Of a DNA stretch of 64,000 bases, positions 8,524-16,752 are shown one piece after another. Within the stretch, counting starts at the first letter, position 1. Every line of letters starts with the position of its first letter. The notes under the pieces are model-generated. The model was not told the origin of the DNA. It made no database searches and saw only the letters and a program-made list of their open reading frames with translations. This DNA is from Winogradskyella vincentii. GTDB lineage: Bacteria; Bacteroidota; Bacteroidia; Flavobacteriales; Flavobacteriaceae. The position numbers were made by a program, and so were the translations under genes. The stretch is taken from positions 248,001 to 312,000 of the forward strand of contig NZ_JAIUJS010000001.1 in the NCBI RefSeq assembly GCF_020166345.1, written 5' to 3'.

Positions 8524-8862
8524 ATGATGACTACAAGAACATCCCAATTGACAAAAGAAGAATTAAAAGTTTACATTCTTATATTTTGCGCAAGCGTCGA
8601 CTCTGATGCAACTGAAGATGAAATGAACCTTATAAAATCCAAAACAACGCCAGATACTTTTAATAAAATGCTCAAAGCATTTTCAGCACATTCAGAACAA
8701 GAAAGTATAGATAAAATTGAAGAATGCATTCATATACATGAGTTCACAGAAATGGAATTAGCTGAATTTAGGCAAGAGATTTACAAACTATTCCTAACTG
8801 ATAGTAAGTTTCACCGTAAAGAGCAAAGCTTAGATAGAATATTAGATAACATCTTATATTAA
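8524..8862 (+). CDS. Small helical protein, possibly TerB-like
   Basis: 112 residues, predicted all-helical, acidic and cytoplasmic. The pattern ELKVYILIFCASVDSDATEDE, then MLKAF, ELAEFRQEIYKLFLTDSKFHRKEQSLDRIL, resembles the TerB/TerB-like helical fold in which acidic residues follow helix 1 ('a..D......E') and a second acidic turn follows later. That match is by pattern only. The first two codons are both ATG (8524 and 8527), so the start may shift by one residue. It has its own 38-base gap to the DUF6090-type gene and may share transcription with it. Function is not known. Confidence 0.65.
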   Translation: MMTTRTSQLTKEELKVYILIFCASVDSDATEDEMNLIKSKTTPDTFNKMLKAFSAHSEQESIDKIEECIHIHEFTEMELAEFRQEIYKLFLTDSKFHRKEQSLDRILDNILY

Positions 8863-8900
8863 AAACACATTTTTTAAATACATAACTATATGGTTTATGT

Positions 8901-9659
8901 ATGATTCATTTTTATAGAAATATTCGCCGAAAACTACTCTTGGAAAAAAAGTCAACTAAATATCTAAAGTATGCTATTGGTGAAATTATACTAGTTGTTA
9001 TTGGTATTTTAATTGCGCTTCAAATAAACAATTGGAATGAACTAAGGAAGCAGAAACTACTTAAAATAAATTATCTAGAACGTCTTTCTAACGATATTAA
9101 GCAGGATACCTTAAATATTAATAAAGTAGTATATGAAATAAATAAAAATCAGGATTGTATTTCTAATTTCATCAAAACTATTGGAACTGAAAATAACACT
9201 GTGAGTTTAGATAGTGCAGTAACTTCATATTTTGAAAGAGGTTGGATTATTTCAGAATTCTCACCAATATCTAATACCTATACAGATCTTTCTCAGACTG
9301 GAAATATGAAAATAATAGATAATTCAGAATTGGTAGATCAGATAATTGAATATTACGGTTACATTGATATAATAGAAAAATCTAATAGCATTAATAAAGA
9401 TTGGATTACATCAATAGATATCGAAGTAGCACAAGAAACGCCAGCCTTTCAGTTAGACCCGAATACTAGGCAATTATTTGCACATAAAAACCTAGACAAT
9501 GCAATTAAGGGTATCTTGGACAACAAGGACTTATTAGAGCGAAATGCAGCTGGCCACTATTGGATTAACGAATCACTTTCTAATAATTTATTGGCCATAA
9601 AAGGTGTAACAAAAGAACTTCTTTCTAATATTGAAAAAGAACTTGATGCAATTCAATAA
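8901..9659 (+). CDS. DUF6090-type membrane-anchored protein
   Basis: 252 residues. A short basic N-terminus (FYRNIRRKLL) is followed by YAIGEIILVVIGILIALQIN (about 25-44), the hallmark of the DUF6090 family, which is abundant in Flavobacteriia. The rest is a long, mostly helical domain expected in the periplasm. The recurring WNE after the membrane helix is also typical. No catalytic motif is visible and the family has no known function. Its stop is eight bases before the SLC13 symporter start, so the two are very likely one transcript. Identification rests on the N-terminal signature. Confidence 0.8.
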   Translation: MIHFYRNIRRKLLLEKKSTKYLKYAIGEIILVVIGILIALQINNWNELRKQKLLKINYLERLSNDIKQDTLNINKVVYEINKNQDCISNFIKTIGTENNTVSLDSAVTSYFERGWIISEFSPISNTYTDLSQTGNMKIIDNSELVDQIIEYYGYIDIIEKSNSINKDWITSIDIEVAQETPAFQLDPNTRQLFAHKNLDNAIKGILDNKDLLERNAAGHYWINESLSNNLLAIKGVTKELLSNIEKELDAIQ

Positions 9660-9667
9660 TAAGTAGT

Positions 9668-11119
9668 ATGACATTTAATGCGATGAATTCTTACACTCCA
9701 TCTAAACGTGTAGGGCTACTAATTGGTCCAATTCTATTTTTAATTCTAACTTTTTCAAAATTAGAGATTATAAATTCTCAGGCAGATAGTGTTATTGCCA
9801 TAGCTGTTTGGATGGTAATTTGGTGGATTACCGAAGCTGTTTCAATTTCAGTTACATCACTGTTACCTCTTCTTTTATTCCCACTACTTAAAATTATGCC
9901 TATGGGTGATGTAGGAGCAAACTATGGAAGCCCAATTGTATTTTTATTTTTCGGTGGTTTCGTATTAGCATTAGCCTTAGAGAAAGTAAATCTTCATAAA
10001 CGAATTGCACTGACAATAATTAGTAAAACCGGCACATCTCCAAATCGTGTAATCTTAGGGTTTATGATTGCTACCGGCTTTATGAGTATGTGGATTAGCA
10101 ATACGGCGAGTACCGTTGTAATGTTGCCAATTGCTATGTCAGTAATTAAAATGCTTATTGATGATGAAGACGGATTTACCAAAAAAGATCGCAATTTTGC
10201 TTTGAGTGTTATGTTGGGTATTGCCTTTTCAGCGAACGCTGGTGGTATAGCCACGGTAATAGGAACACCACCAAATTCTGTTCTTATTGGACTTTTAGAA
10301 AATGAATATAATACCGAAATATCCTTCGTAAACTGGATGATGCTTGGCCTTCCCTTTTCAATGCTATTAATTGGAATTATATATGTGGTTCTTATCAATT
10401 TATTTCCCAATAAAGGGTTATTGTTTAAAGCAACGCATGGTGTCATAAAGAATGAACTACAATCTTTAGGAAAAGTAACACCAAGAGAAAGACAAGTACT
10501 CATCACTTTCGCAATTATTGTTTCGCTATGGATATTTCGCACTCTAATTAATTCAATTTTCCCACAACTTAAGCTTAACGATACGATGATTAGTATTTTT
10601 GGAGCATTAGCCTTGTTCACCATCCCATTCAATTTAAAACGTGGTGAATTTATTTTAGAATGGAAAGACACGAGTAGACTTGCTTGGGGCATATTAATAC
10701 TCTTTGGTGGCGGATTAGCATTAGCCCAAGGTATGTCTACTACGGGAATAGTTGATTTAGTTGCAACTTCAATTTCTAATAGTGATATAAGCATTTTACT
10801 CACTGCAAGTTTCCTGATAATTTTAATGTTATTCATGACCGAACTTATGAGCAATGTTGCCCTAACGGCAGTTCTAGCTCCTGTGGTTGCAGGTATTGCA
10901 ATAGGACTAGATATTCCGATGTTACATTTACTCATTCCAGTAACAATTGCCAGTAGTTGTGCATTTATGCTTCCCATGGCAACACCTCCTAATGCAATAG
11001 TATTTGCAAGTGGTTATATAAAAGTAAAGGATATGGCTAGGGTTGGTTTTTTTCTGAATGTCATTTCTGTAATCCTTCTTATTTTGATGTTTAAATACTT
11101 TGTGCCTCTATTTTTCTAA
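9668..11119 (+). CDS. SLC13/DASS family anion:Na+ symporter
   Basis: 483 residues, about 11 membrane segments. The inverted-repeat signature of the divalent anion:sodium symporters is present: SNT at 144-146 (WISNTAST) and its pseudo-repeat SNV at 395-397 (MSNVALT), each accompanied by a T-P-P-N motif (200-203 and 439-442) that helps form the sodium sites. Family members import dicarboxylates, citrate or sulfate with sodium. The threonine of the second SNT is replaced by valine, as happens in some relatives; the substrate cannot be assigned. The start could be ATG 9668 or ATG 9683. It sits between a DUF6090 gene and a cupin lipoprotein gene (two-base gap), forming a tight operon. Confidence 0.9.
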   Translation: MTFNAMNSYTPSKRVGLLIGPILFLILTFSKLEIINSQADSVIAIAVWMVIWWITEAVSISVTSLLPLLLFPLLKIMPMGDVGANYGSPIVFLFFGGFVLALALEKVNLHKRIALTIISKTGTSPNRVILGFMIATGFMSMWISNTASTVVMLPIAMSVIKMLIDDEDGFTKKDRNFALSVMLGIAFSANAGGIATVIGTPPNSVLIGLLENEYNTEISFVNWMMLGLPFSMLLIGIIYVVLINLFPNKGLLFKATHGVIKNELQSLGKVTPRERQVLITFAIIVSLWIFRTLINSIFPQLKLNDTMISIFGALALFTIPFNLKRGEFILEWKDTSRLAWGILILFGGGLALAQGMSTTGIVDLVATSISNSDISILLTASFLIILMLFMTELMSNVALTAVLAPVVAGIAIGLDIPMLHLLIPVTIASSCAFMLPMATPPNAIVFASGYIKVKDMARVGFFLNVISVILLILMFKYFVPLFF

Positions 11120-11121
11120 TT

Positions 11122-11499
11122 ATGAAACGACTCTTTTATATCCTTGGAAGCTTTATTTATATTATTCTTTTTAGCAATTGTAATGAATCATCAAACCTGC
11201 CTGATCCATTAGAAGCTGGTTGGAAAGGTGAAGTAATATGCGAAGTTATTTCAGATAATTCCGAGTTGCGTGTCCTTAAATGCATATTTCCTCCTAATGT
11301 TGGACATGAACGTCATTACCATAATGCACATGTTGGTTATACATTAGCTGGAGGTAAATTCAGAATTGTAGATACAACTGGTACAAGAGAGGTAGATATC
11401 CCAACAGGATTTAGTTTTGAGAATGACAGAATAGATTGGCACGAAGTATTAAATATAGGTGACACAACTGCAGAGTTTCTCATCATGGAATACAAATAA
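11122..11499 (+). CDS. Cupin-domain lipoprotein
   Basis: 125 residues. The signal peptide ends in a lipobox (LFSNC, C20), followed by an asparagine-glutamate-serine linker. The mature part is one cupin barrel with a cluster of histidines in GHERHYHNAH (H62, H65, H67, H70), the expected metal site, and a DWHEV motif 2. Periplasmic or surface cupin lipoproteins are uncommon compared with cytoplasmic ones. It begins two bases after the symporter stop. A role in capturing or modifying the transported substrate is possible but only inferred from position. Confidence 0.8.
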   Translation: MKRLFYILGSFIYIILFSNCNESSNLPDPLEAGWKGEVICEVISDNSELRVLKCIFPPNVGHERHYHNAHVGYTLAGGKFRIVDTTGTREVDIPTGFSFENDRIDWHEVLNIGDTTAEFLIMEYK

Positions 11500-11558
11500 G
11501 AGTGCCTTTTTAAATCTAAAATCATTTTTTTGTATCTTCAGTATGAAAAAGAAAGAAA

Positions 11559-12008
11559 ATGAAAACTACCAAAAGATTTGATCTCGCCATCCAAAAGTTA
11601 TATCAAGCTTTTCATAATAATAGGCTAAATCCTGATGATTGTAAGCTATGTGCTGTTGGTAACATCTTAGATAATAATGACAGTTGGAAACATTTAACCG
11701 ACAAACATGGCTCAACAAAACTCAATTACCTGGGTATATTACATCAAAATTTAGGAAGACGTTTTAATGGTTATAGCCCACTAGAACTTCTCCATATTGA
11801 AAAGTCATTTTTAAAAGGTTGTGGCTATACAGGTTTTAGTAAAGACAATCGACTTTATAGACCAGAGAATATAACTGATAAAAACATACTTTTTAATGGA
11901 CTAAATTCAGTAGTTACTTATTTATGTGAATTAGATGGAATAGTTGATATTATGGACTGTTCTAAACTATTTAAATTTGAATCTCAGTCTCTTCAATGTC
12001 AAGACTAG
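11559..12008 (+). CDS. Conserved Cys-containing protein of unknown function
   Basis: 149 residues, cytoplasmic, no membrane segment. It has six cysteines: a C-x-x-C pair at 28 and 31 (DDCKLCAVGN), then C88, C123, C134 and C147. The first pair plus C88 or C123 could hold a metal or an iron-sulfur cluster. Other conserved-looking blocks are RFDLAIQKLYQAFHNN at the start and GYSPLELLHIE. I recall relatives of this protein in flavobacteria that carry the label 'NADH-quinone reductase subunit F'; it has none of the NqrF domains. It ends 60 bases before the nqrF stop on the opposite strand, with a shared terminator between. Confidence 0.7.
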   Translation: MKTTKRFDLAIQKLYQAFHNNRLNPDDCKLCAVGNILDNNDSWKHLTDKHGSTKLNYLGILHQNLGRRFNGYSPLELLHIEKSFLKGCGYTGFSKDNRLYRPENITDKNILFNGLNSVVTYLCELDGIVDIMDCSKLFKFESQSLQCQD

Positions 12009-12025
12009 TCCAAATAGAATTAAAT

Positions 12026-12057
12026 AAAAAAACCAGCTTTAATAAGCTGGTTTTTTT
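12026..12057. terminator. Bidirectional terminator between the Cys-rich gene and nqrF
   Basis: Stem AACCAGCT (12031-12038) with AGCTGGTT (12045-12052), extended by matching A and T runs on the two sides. It serves the plus-strand gene ending at 12008 and the nqr operon ending at 12069. Confidence 0.85.
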
Positions 12058-12068
12058 TGTCTTTAATT

Positions 12069-13376
12069 TTATCCTCCAAAGTCATCAAATCTGATATGCT
12101 CATCTGGGATACCAAAATCTTCTCCCATTTTTTGAACAGCTTGGTTCATTAATGGTGGTCCACAGAAATACAATTCAATATCTTCTGGAGCATCATGATG
12201 GTTTAAGTAGTTATCGATTACACAATTATGTATAAATCCAACGAAACCATCACCAGCTTCATCACTAATATCTTTCTTAACCTTCCAATTATCTTCTTCT
12301 AACGGCTCCGAAAGCGCCATATAGAATTTAAAATTAGGGAAGTCTTTTTCTAGTTTTCTAAAATGTTCAATATAAAACAACTCTCTTTTAGAACGTCCTC
12401 CATACCAATAGGTTACTTTACGACCAGTTTTAATTGTTCTAAACAAGTGATATAAATGTGAGCGCATTGGAGCCATACCTGCACCACCACCAACATATAG
12501 CATTTCACTTTCAGATTCGTTTATAAAGAACTCACCATAAGGACCTGAAATAGTAACTTTATCACCTGGCTTTTGGGCAAAAATATAAGAAGATGCTATA
12601 CCTGGATTTACATCCATCCATTGGTTCTTGGCTCTATCCCATGGTGGCGTAGCAATACGTACATTCAACATAATTTCTCTACCCTCTGCTGGGTAAGAAG
12701 CCATTGAATATGCACGCTCTACAGTTTCAGTATTCTTCATTACTAATGGCCATAATCCAAATTTATCCCATTCAGCCTGAAACTTATCTGCAGTTTCATG
12801 CTCTTCAGGGTGTGCTGTAATATCAATATCTGAATATTTTATTTCACATGGTGGAATTTCAATCTGAATATAACCACCTGCTTTATAGTTCATATCCTCC
12901 GGAATCTCAACAACAAATTCCTTAATGAAAGATGCTACATTATAATTACGTACAACAGTTGCTTCCCATTTCTTAATTCCAAATACTTCTTCCGGAATTG
13001 TAATCTCCATGTCTTGCTTAACTTTAACCTGACAGGCTAAACGTGCACCATGCTTTAATTCTTTTCTCGAAAAGTGTGGTGTTTCCGTTGGTAGAGCTTC
13101 TCCTCCACCCGATAATACGTGACACTCACATTGTATACAAGTACCACCTCCACCACAAGCTGATGGTAAGAATACTTTATTACTACCCAAAGTATTTAAA
13201 AGTGTACCTCCAGAGGCAACCTCTATTTCTTTTTCACCATTAATAGTAATCTTTACTGGTCCAGATGGTGATAATTTTTGCTTTACGAATAATAACAATG
13301 CTACTAATAACAAGGTTACTACCAAAAATGCTGCAACTGTTGTTGCAATAATTCCAAAATCAACTGCTAATACCAT
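12069..13376 (-). CDS. nqrF: Na+-translocating NADH:quinone reductase subunit F
   Basis: 435 residues; the NADH-oxidising subunit. An N-terminal membrane helix (about 8-30) leads to a plant-type 2Fe-2S domain with C74, C80, C83 and C115. An FAD domain follows (RAYSMASYP) and then an NADH-binding domain ([21 protein letters not shown]). The ATG at 13376 is preferred; it begins one base after the nqrE stop and gives MVLAVDFG, whereas a GTG at 13385 would run back into nqrE. It is the last gene of the six-gene operon, followed by a terminator. Electrons pass from NADH to FAD, to 2Fe-2S and on to the membrane cofactors. Confidence 0.97.
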   Translation of the reverse strand: MVLAVDFGIIATTVAAFLVVTLLLVALLLFVKQKLSPSGPVKITINGEKEIEVASGGTLLNTLGSNKVFLPSACGGGGTCIQCECHVLSGGGEALPTETPHFSRKELKHGARLACQVKVKQDMEITIPEEVFGIKKWEATVVRNYNVASFIKEFVVEIPEDMNYKAGGYIQIEIPPCEIKYSDIDITAHPEEHETADKFQAEWDKFGLWPLVMKNTETVERAYSMASYPAEGREIMLNVRIATPPWDRAKNQWMDVNPGIASSYIFAQKPGDKVTISGPYGEFFINESESEMLYVGGGAGMAPMRSHLYHLFRTIKTGRKVTYWYGGRSKRELFYIEHFRKLEKDFPNFKFYMALSEPLEEDNWKVKKDISDEAGDGFVGFIHNCVIDNYLNHHDAPEDIELYFCGPPLMNQAVQKMGEDFGIPDEHIRFDDFGG

Positions 13377-13377
13377 A

Positions 13378-14103
13378 CTATTCACTTACTTTGTTTAAGT
13401 TATCAGCTAGAGCCTTATCTTCTTCAGACAACTCTATTGTTTGTTCTACTTTTACTGTAGCATCATCTTTTTTCGCCTCTTCATCTCCTCCTGTTAACAT
13501 ACCACCAAAACTCATAAACCCAATTGCCATAAGTCCTGTGATAATAAATGTAATCCCTAAACCTCTTAGAGGTGCTGGTACATTAGAGTATCTTATTTTC
13601 TCTCTAATTGCAGCAATGGCCAAAATAGCTAAGAACCAACCAATACCAGAAGCTATACCGTAGTTAAGTGCTAAACCTAAACTTGCAATTTCACGTGATT
13701 GCATAAATAAAGAACCACCTAGTATTGCACAGTTTACAGCAATTAAAGGCAAGAAAATACCTAATGAGTTATATAAGGCAGGAGAAAATTTCTCGACAAC
13801 AATTTCAACTAATTGCACCATAGTAGCGATAGTCGCAATGAACATGATGAATGAAAGGAAACTAAGGTCGTATTCAGCAAACTCAGGGCCTAACCATTCT
13901 AATGCACCTGGTTGTAAAATATACTGATCTAATAACCAGTTTAATGGTACCGTTATAGCCAATACAAATATTACTGCCGCACCTAAACCTACTGCAGTAC
14001 TTACCTTTTTAGAAACAGCAAGGTATGAACACATTCCTAAGAACGTGGCAAATACCATGTTATCTATAAAAATTGATTTAAAAAATAATTCTACGTGTTC
14101 CAT
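13378..14103 (-). CDS. nqrE: Na+-translocating NADH:quinone reductase subunit E
   Basis: 241 residues, six membrane helices. C25 ([10 protein letters not shown]) and C125 ([10 protein letters not shown]) are the two cysteines that, with two from NqrD, hold the intramembrane 2Fe-2S cluster through which electrons and sodium movement are coupled. The protein is about 40 residues longer than the Vibrio subunit (about 198): after the last helix there is a charged tail rich in D, E and K (about 202-241). The tail would be a soluble extension. It lies 47 bases after nqrD and one base before nqrF. Confidence 0.97.
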   Translation of the reverse strand: MEHVELFFKSIFIDNMVFATFLGMCSYLAVSKKVSTAVGLGAAVIFVLAITVPLNWLLDQYILQPGALEWLGPEFAEYDLSFLSFIMFIATIATMVQLVEIVVEKFSPALYNSLGIFLPLIAVNCAILGGSLFMQSREIASLGLALNYGIASGIGWFLAILAIAAIREKIRYSNVPAPLRGLGITFIITGLMAIGFMSFGGMLTGGDEEAKKDDATVKVEQTIELSEEDKALADNLNKVSE

Positions 14104-14150
14104 ATATCTTTTATTTGTAGTCCTGCAAAAATCTCAGGACAACATTTTTA

Positions 14151-14795
14151 TTAGTCTTCTATTAATGCTTTGTTTCTACTACGTTGTACCCAAATTATTA
14201 TTCCGACAACAATTAATGCCATTGGTGATAACAACATAAATCCGTTATTCTCATAACCAATACTGTAAAGTCCAGTTTTTGCTATAGGATCTCCTAATAC
14301 AGGAATTCCCAATAAAGTACCTGAACCTAATAATTCTCTGAAGAATCCAACGATTATTAGGATTATACCGTAACCTAAGGCATTTCCAATACCATCTAAA
14401 AACGATCGCCATAAACCATTACCAAGTGCAAAAGCTTCAAAGCGACCCATAATGATACAGTTTGTAATAATAAGACCTACGAATACTGATAATTCCTTAC
14501 TCAACTCATAAGCAAATGCTTTCAATACCTGGTCTACAATAATTACCAATGCTGCAACAACTGTTAATTGCACAATGATTCTAATTTTAGAAGGAATGAT
14601 ATTTCTAATAGCAGAAATTACAACATTACCAACACCCATTACAAATAAAACCGAAATGGCCATTACAATAGAAGCCTTTAGCTGCGCAGTAATCGCAAGT
14701 GCAGAACATATTCCTAAAACCTGTATAGTAATAGGGTTATTATCCGCTAATGGATCTGTTATTAAAGCTGCGTCTTTTTTTGAAAGTAAACCCAT
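14151..14795 (-). CDS. nqrD: Na+-translocating NADH:quinone reductase subunit D
   Basis: 214 residues, six membrane helices; homologous to NqrE in an inverted topology. The cluster cysteines are C30 (VLGICSALA) and C113 (IITNCIIMG). NqrD and NqrE together form the sodium-conducting core. The start is two bases after the nqrC stop, and the N-terminus MGLLSKKDAALITDPL is the expected one. Length and motif spacing are normal for the family. Confidence 0.97.
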   Translation of the reverse strand: MGLLSKKDAALITDPLADNNPITIQVLGICSALAITAQLKASIVMAISVLFVMGVGNVVISAIRNIIPSKIRIIVQLTVVAALVIIVDQVLKAFAYELSKELSVFVGLIITNCIIMGRFEAFALGNGLWRSFLDGIGNALGYGIILIIVGFFRELLGSGTLLGIPVLGDPIAKTGLYSIGYENNGFMLLSPMALIVVGIIIWVQRSRNKALIED

Positions 14796-14797
14796 AA

Positions 14798-15541
14798 TTA
14801 ATTTAATGATTTAAAAAAAGGTACGTACAATGCTAAATCTTTCTTTATCATAGCTGCAACACCATCTCCTGTGATAGTTGCACCTGCTATTGCATCAACC
14901 TCGTGATCTGTTTTATCTTTATTAGTTGGATCTGCATTACTCTTAGAAACAGTAACACCTTTAAATTCTCCACTAGTCATTAAATGCTCACCAATAAAAT
15001 CGTCCATAAAGAAACGTTCTTTGATATTAGCTCCTAATCCTGGAGTTTCACCCTTATGATCAAAATATGCACCTTGGATTACCATATTTTCATCCATAGC
15101 TACATAAGCCCATATCGCATCCCATAATCCTTTACCACGTATAGGTGCTATATAGTATGATTTCCCATCCTTAACACCAACGAATAATGGCAATTGTCTA
15201 ACACCACCTTTTTTAGCTTTATCCTGCTCCTTTTTTACATCAATTAGATAAGCATTATCATCTTCCTTGATATCATTACCATTGGTAATAACCAATTGTT
15301 GCTTAATATATTCCTTGAATAATTCTGGAGCCTTATCGGTTGACACGAACGATGCACTATTCTCAGAGTTTTCGTTAACTCCCATTGCGTAGAGAATATT
15401 TTGTTGCTTCTCTAGCCTTTTGTTTTCAGTAATTCTCTCTTTTAATGATGAAGCGGTAAATGCCAAAAGTGCACCTACGACTATCACCATTCCAATAGCA
15501 AATAAAACTGTATAAATATTTGAATCTGTCTTGTTACTCAT
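14798..15541 (-). CDS. nqrC: Na+-translocating NADH:quinone reductase subunit C
   Basis: 247 residues. One N-terminal membrane helix (about 10-30) anchors a periplasmic FMN-binding domain. The flavinylation motif is DAIAGATITGDG (216-227): FMN would be attached to T222 by ApbE. The usual serine or threonine of the SGAT motif is alanine here (A219), while the attachment threonine and the aspartate are kept. KGETPGLGA and RGKGLWDAIWAY are other NqrC blocks. The stop is two bases before nqrD; the gene starts two bases after nqrB ends. Confidence 0.97.
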   Translation of the reverse strand: MSNKTDSNIYTVLFAIGMVIVVGALLAFTASSLKERITENKRLEKQQNILYAMGVNENSENSASFVSTDKAPELFKEYIKQQLVITNGNDIKEDDNAYLIDVKKEQDKAKKGGVRQLPLFVGVKDGKSYYIAPIRGKGLWDAIWAYVAMDENMVIQGAYFDHKGETPGLGANIKERFFMDDFIGEHLMTSGEFKGVTVSKSNADPTNKDKTDHEVDAIAGATITGDGVAAMIKKDLALYVPFFKSLN

Positions 15542-15543
15542 AA

Positions 15544-16752
15544 CTATGCTACTTTAGCTTTTAGACGTTTCATTCTGCGCTTAACATTGCCTTGAACAAC
15601 GTAATGATCAATTGTTGGCGCAAATACATTCATTAATAAGATTGCAAGGAATACTCCTTCTGGATATGCAGGATTAAAAACACGAATCATAATTGATATA
15701 AATCCAATTAAGAATCCATAAATCCATTTACCTTTATTTGTTTGTGAAGCTGTCACAGGATCTGTAGCCATATAAACAGCACCAAATAGTATACTTCCTA
15801 TAATTAAATGTTGCCAGAATGGTACACTCATTAAACCATAAAATTTACTAGATTCTCCAATCCAACCTGCATCTACAACTCCATTGAAAATTAATCCCAT
15901 TGCTAAGGCACCAACTAAGGTACTTAACATTATTCTCCAACTTCCAATTTTTGTGAATATTAGGAATAGTCCACCTACGATTATTAAAAATTTTGAGGTT
16001 TCACCGACTGATCCAGGTATTAATCCCCAGAACATATCCATATAGTCAATGCCAGCCAGAGATGTGTTTTGAGCATAGGCTCCTAAAAGTGTTTCACCCG
16101 AAATTGCATCTGGTGTACCTGCGCGTTCAACAGCACCGTGAACCCATACTTTATCACCAGACATCCAAGTTGGGTAAGCAAAGAATAAAAATGCACGTAT
16201 TGTCAATGCAGGGTTTAAGATGTTCATCCCTGTACCTCCAAATACCTCTTTACCAATTACAACTCCGAAAATTACCGCAACAGCCAACATCCAAAGTGGA
16301 ATATCTATAGGAACAATTAATGGCACAAGCATTCCCGTTACCAAGTAACCTTCTTCTACTTCGTGGCCTTTTATGATAGCGAATATGAATTCTACAGCTA
16401 AACCAACTCCGTAAGACACGGCTACTAATGGTAAAACTTTCAATAAACCAATTACAAGGTTATCCCATGTCCAAAATGAGGCTCCTAGAAACCCGTTTGC
16501 AGCATCAATTTCGCCTAATGCCAAATAATGCTGATAACCTGCGTTAAACATCCCGAAAATTAAACATGGAACTAATGCCATGATAACGGTATTCATTGTT
16601 CGCTTTAAATCATCGGCTGCCTTAATATGAGTTCCTCCATGGGTTGTCTCATTAGGCATATATAAAAACGTGAAAAGAGCATTAAAACCAGGAAGCCATT
16701 TCTTGTCTTTATTCTTTACTTTAAAATTGTGTAAATTTTGTTTTAAACCCAT
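15544..16752 (-). CDS. nqrB: Na+-translocating NADH:quinone reductase subunit B
   Basis: 402 residues, about ten membrane helices; the largest membrane subunit, carrying covalent FMN and the riboflavin and quinone sites. Family blocks include NETTHGGTHIKAADD near the N-terminus and GKEVFGGTGMNILNPA (168-183). The flavinylation motif lies at 215-221 as D-A-I-S-G-E-T, with T221 the attachment residue. In well-studied NqrB the residue before the threonine is alanine (SGAT); here it is glutamate, E220. The ATG overlaps the nqrA stop by one base (TAATG), so the two are translationally coupled. Confidence 0.97.
   Translation of the reverse strand: MGLKQNLHNFKVKNKDKKWLPGFNALFTFLYMPNETTHGGTHIKAADDLKRTMNTVIMALVPCLIFGMFNAGYQHYLALGEIDAANGFLGASFWTWDNLVIGLLKVLPLVAVSYGVGLAVEFIFAIIKGHEVEEGYLVTGMLVPLIVPIDIPLWMLAVAVIFGVVIGKEVFGGTGMNILNPALTIRAFLFFAYPTWMSGDKVWVHGAVERAGTPDAISGETLLGAYAQNTSLAGIDYMDMFWGLIPGSVGETSKFLIIVGGLFLIFTKIGSWRIMLSTLVGALAMGLIFNGVVDAGWIGESSKFYGLMSVPFWQHLIIGSILFGAVYMATDPVTASQTNKGKWIYGFLIGFISIMIRVFNPAYPEGVFLAILLMNVFAPTIDHYVVQGNVKRRMKRLKAKVA

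Noticed and set aside
9994..10977. Long open frame on the minus strand opposite the SLC13 gene (327 codons)
   Set aside because: Antisense of a strongly conserved symporter; its composition is that of a reversed membrane protein and no homology pattern is visible.
7838..12008. Calling the 124- and 149-residue proteins NqrF
   Set aside because: Neither has the 2Fe-2S, FAD or NADH motifs; the real NqrF is complete at 12069-13376.
12069..13376. GTG start at 13385 for nqrF
   Set aside because: The ATG at 13376 follows the nqrE stop by one base and gives the usual NqrF N-terminus; the GTG would overlap nqrE by eight bases.
15993..16310. Open frame of 105 codons opposite nqrB
   Set aside because: Antisense of a core membrane gene; no supporting features.
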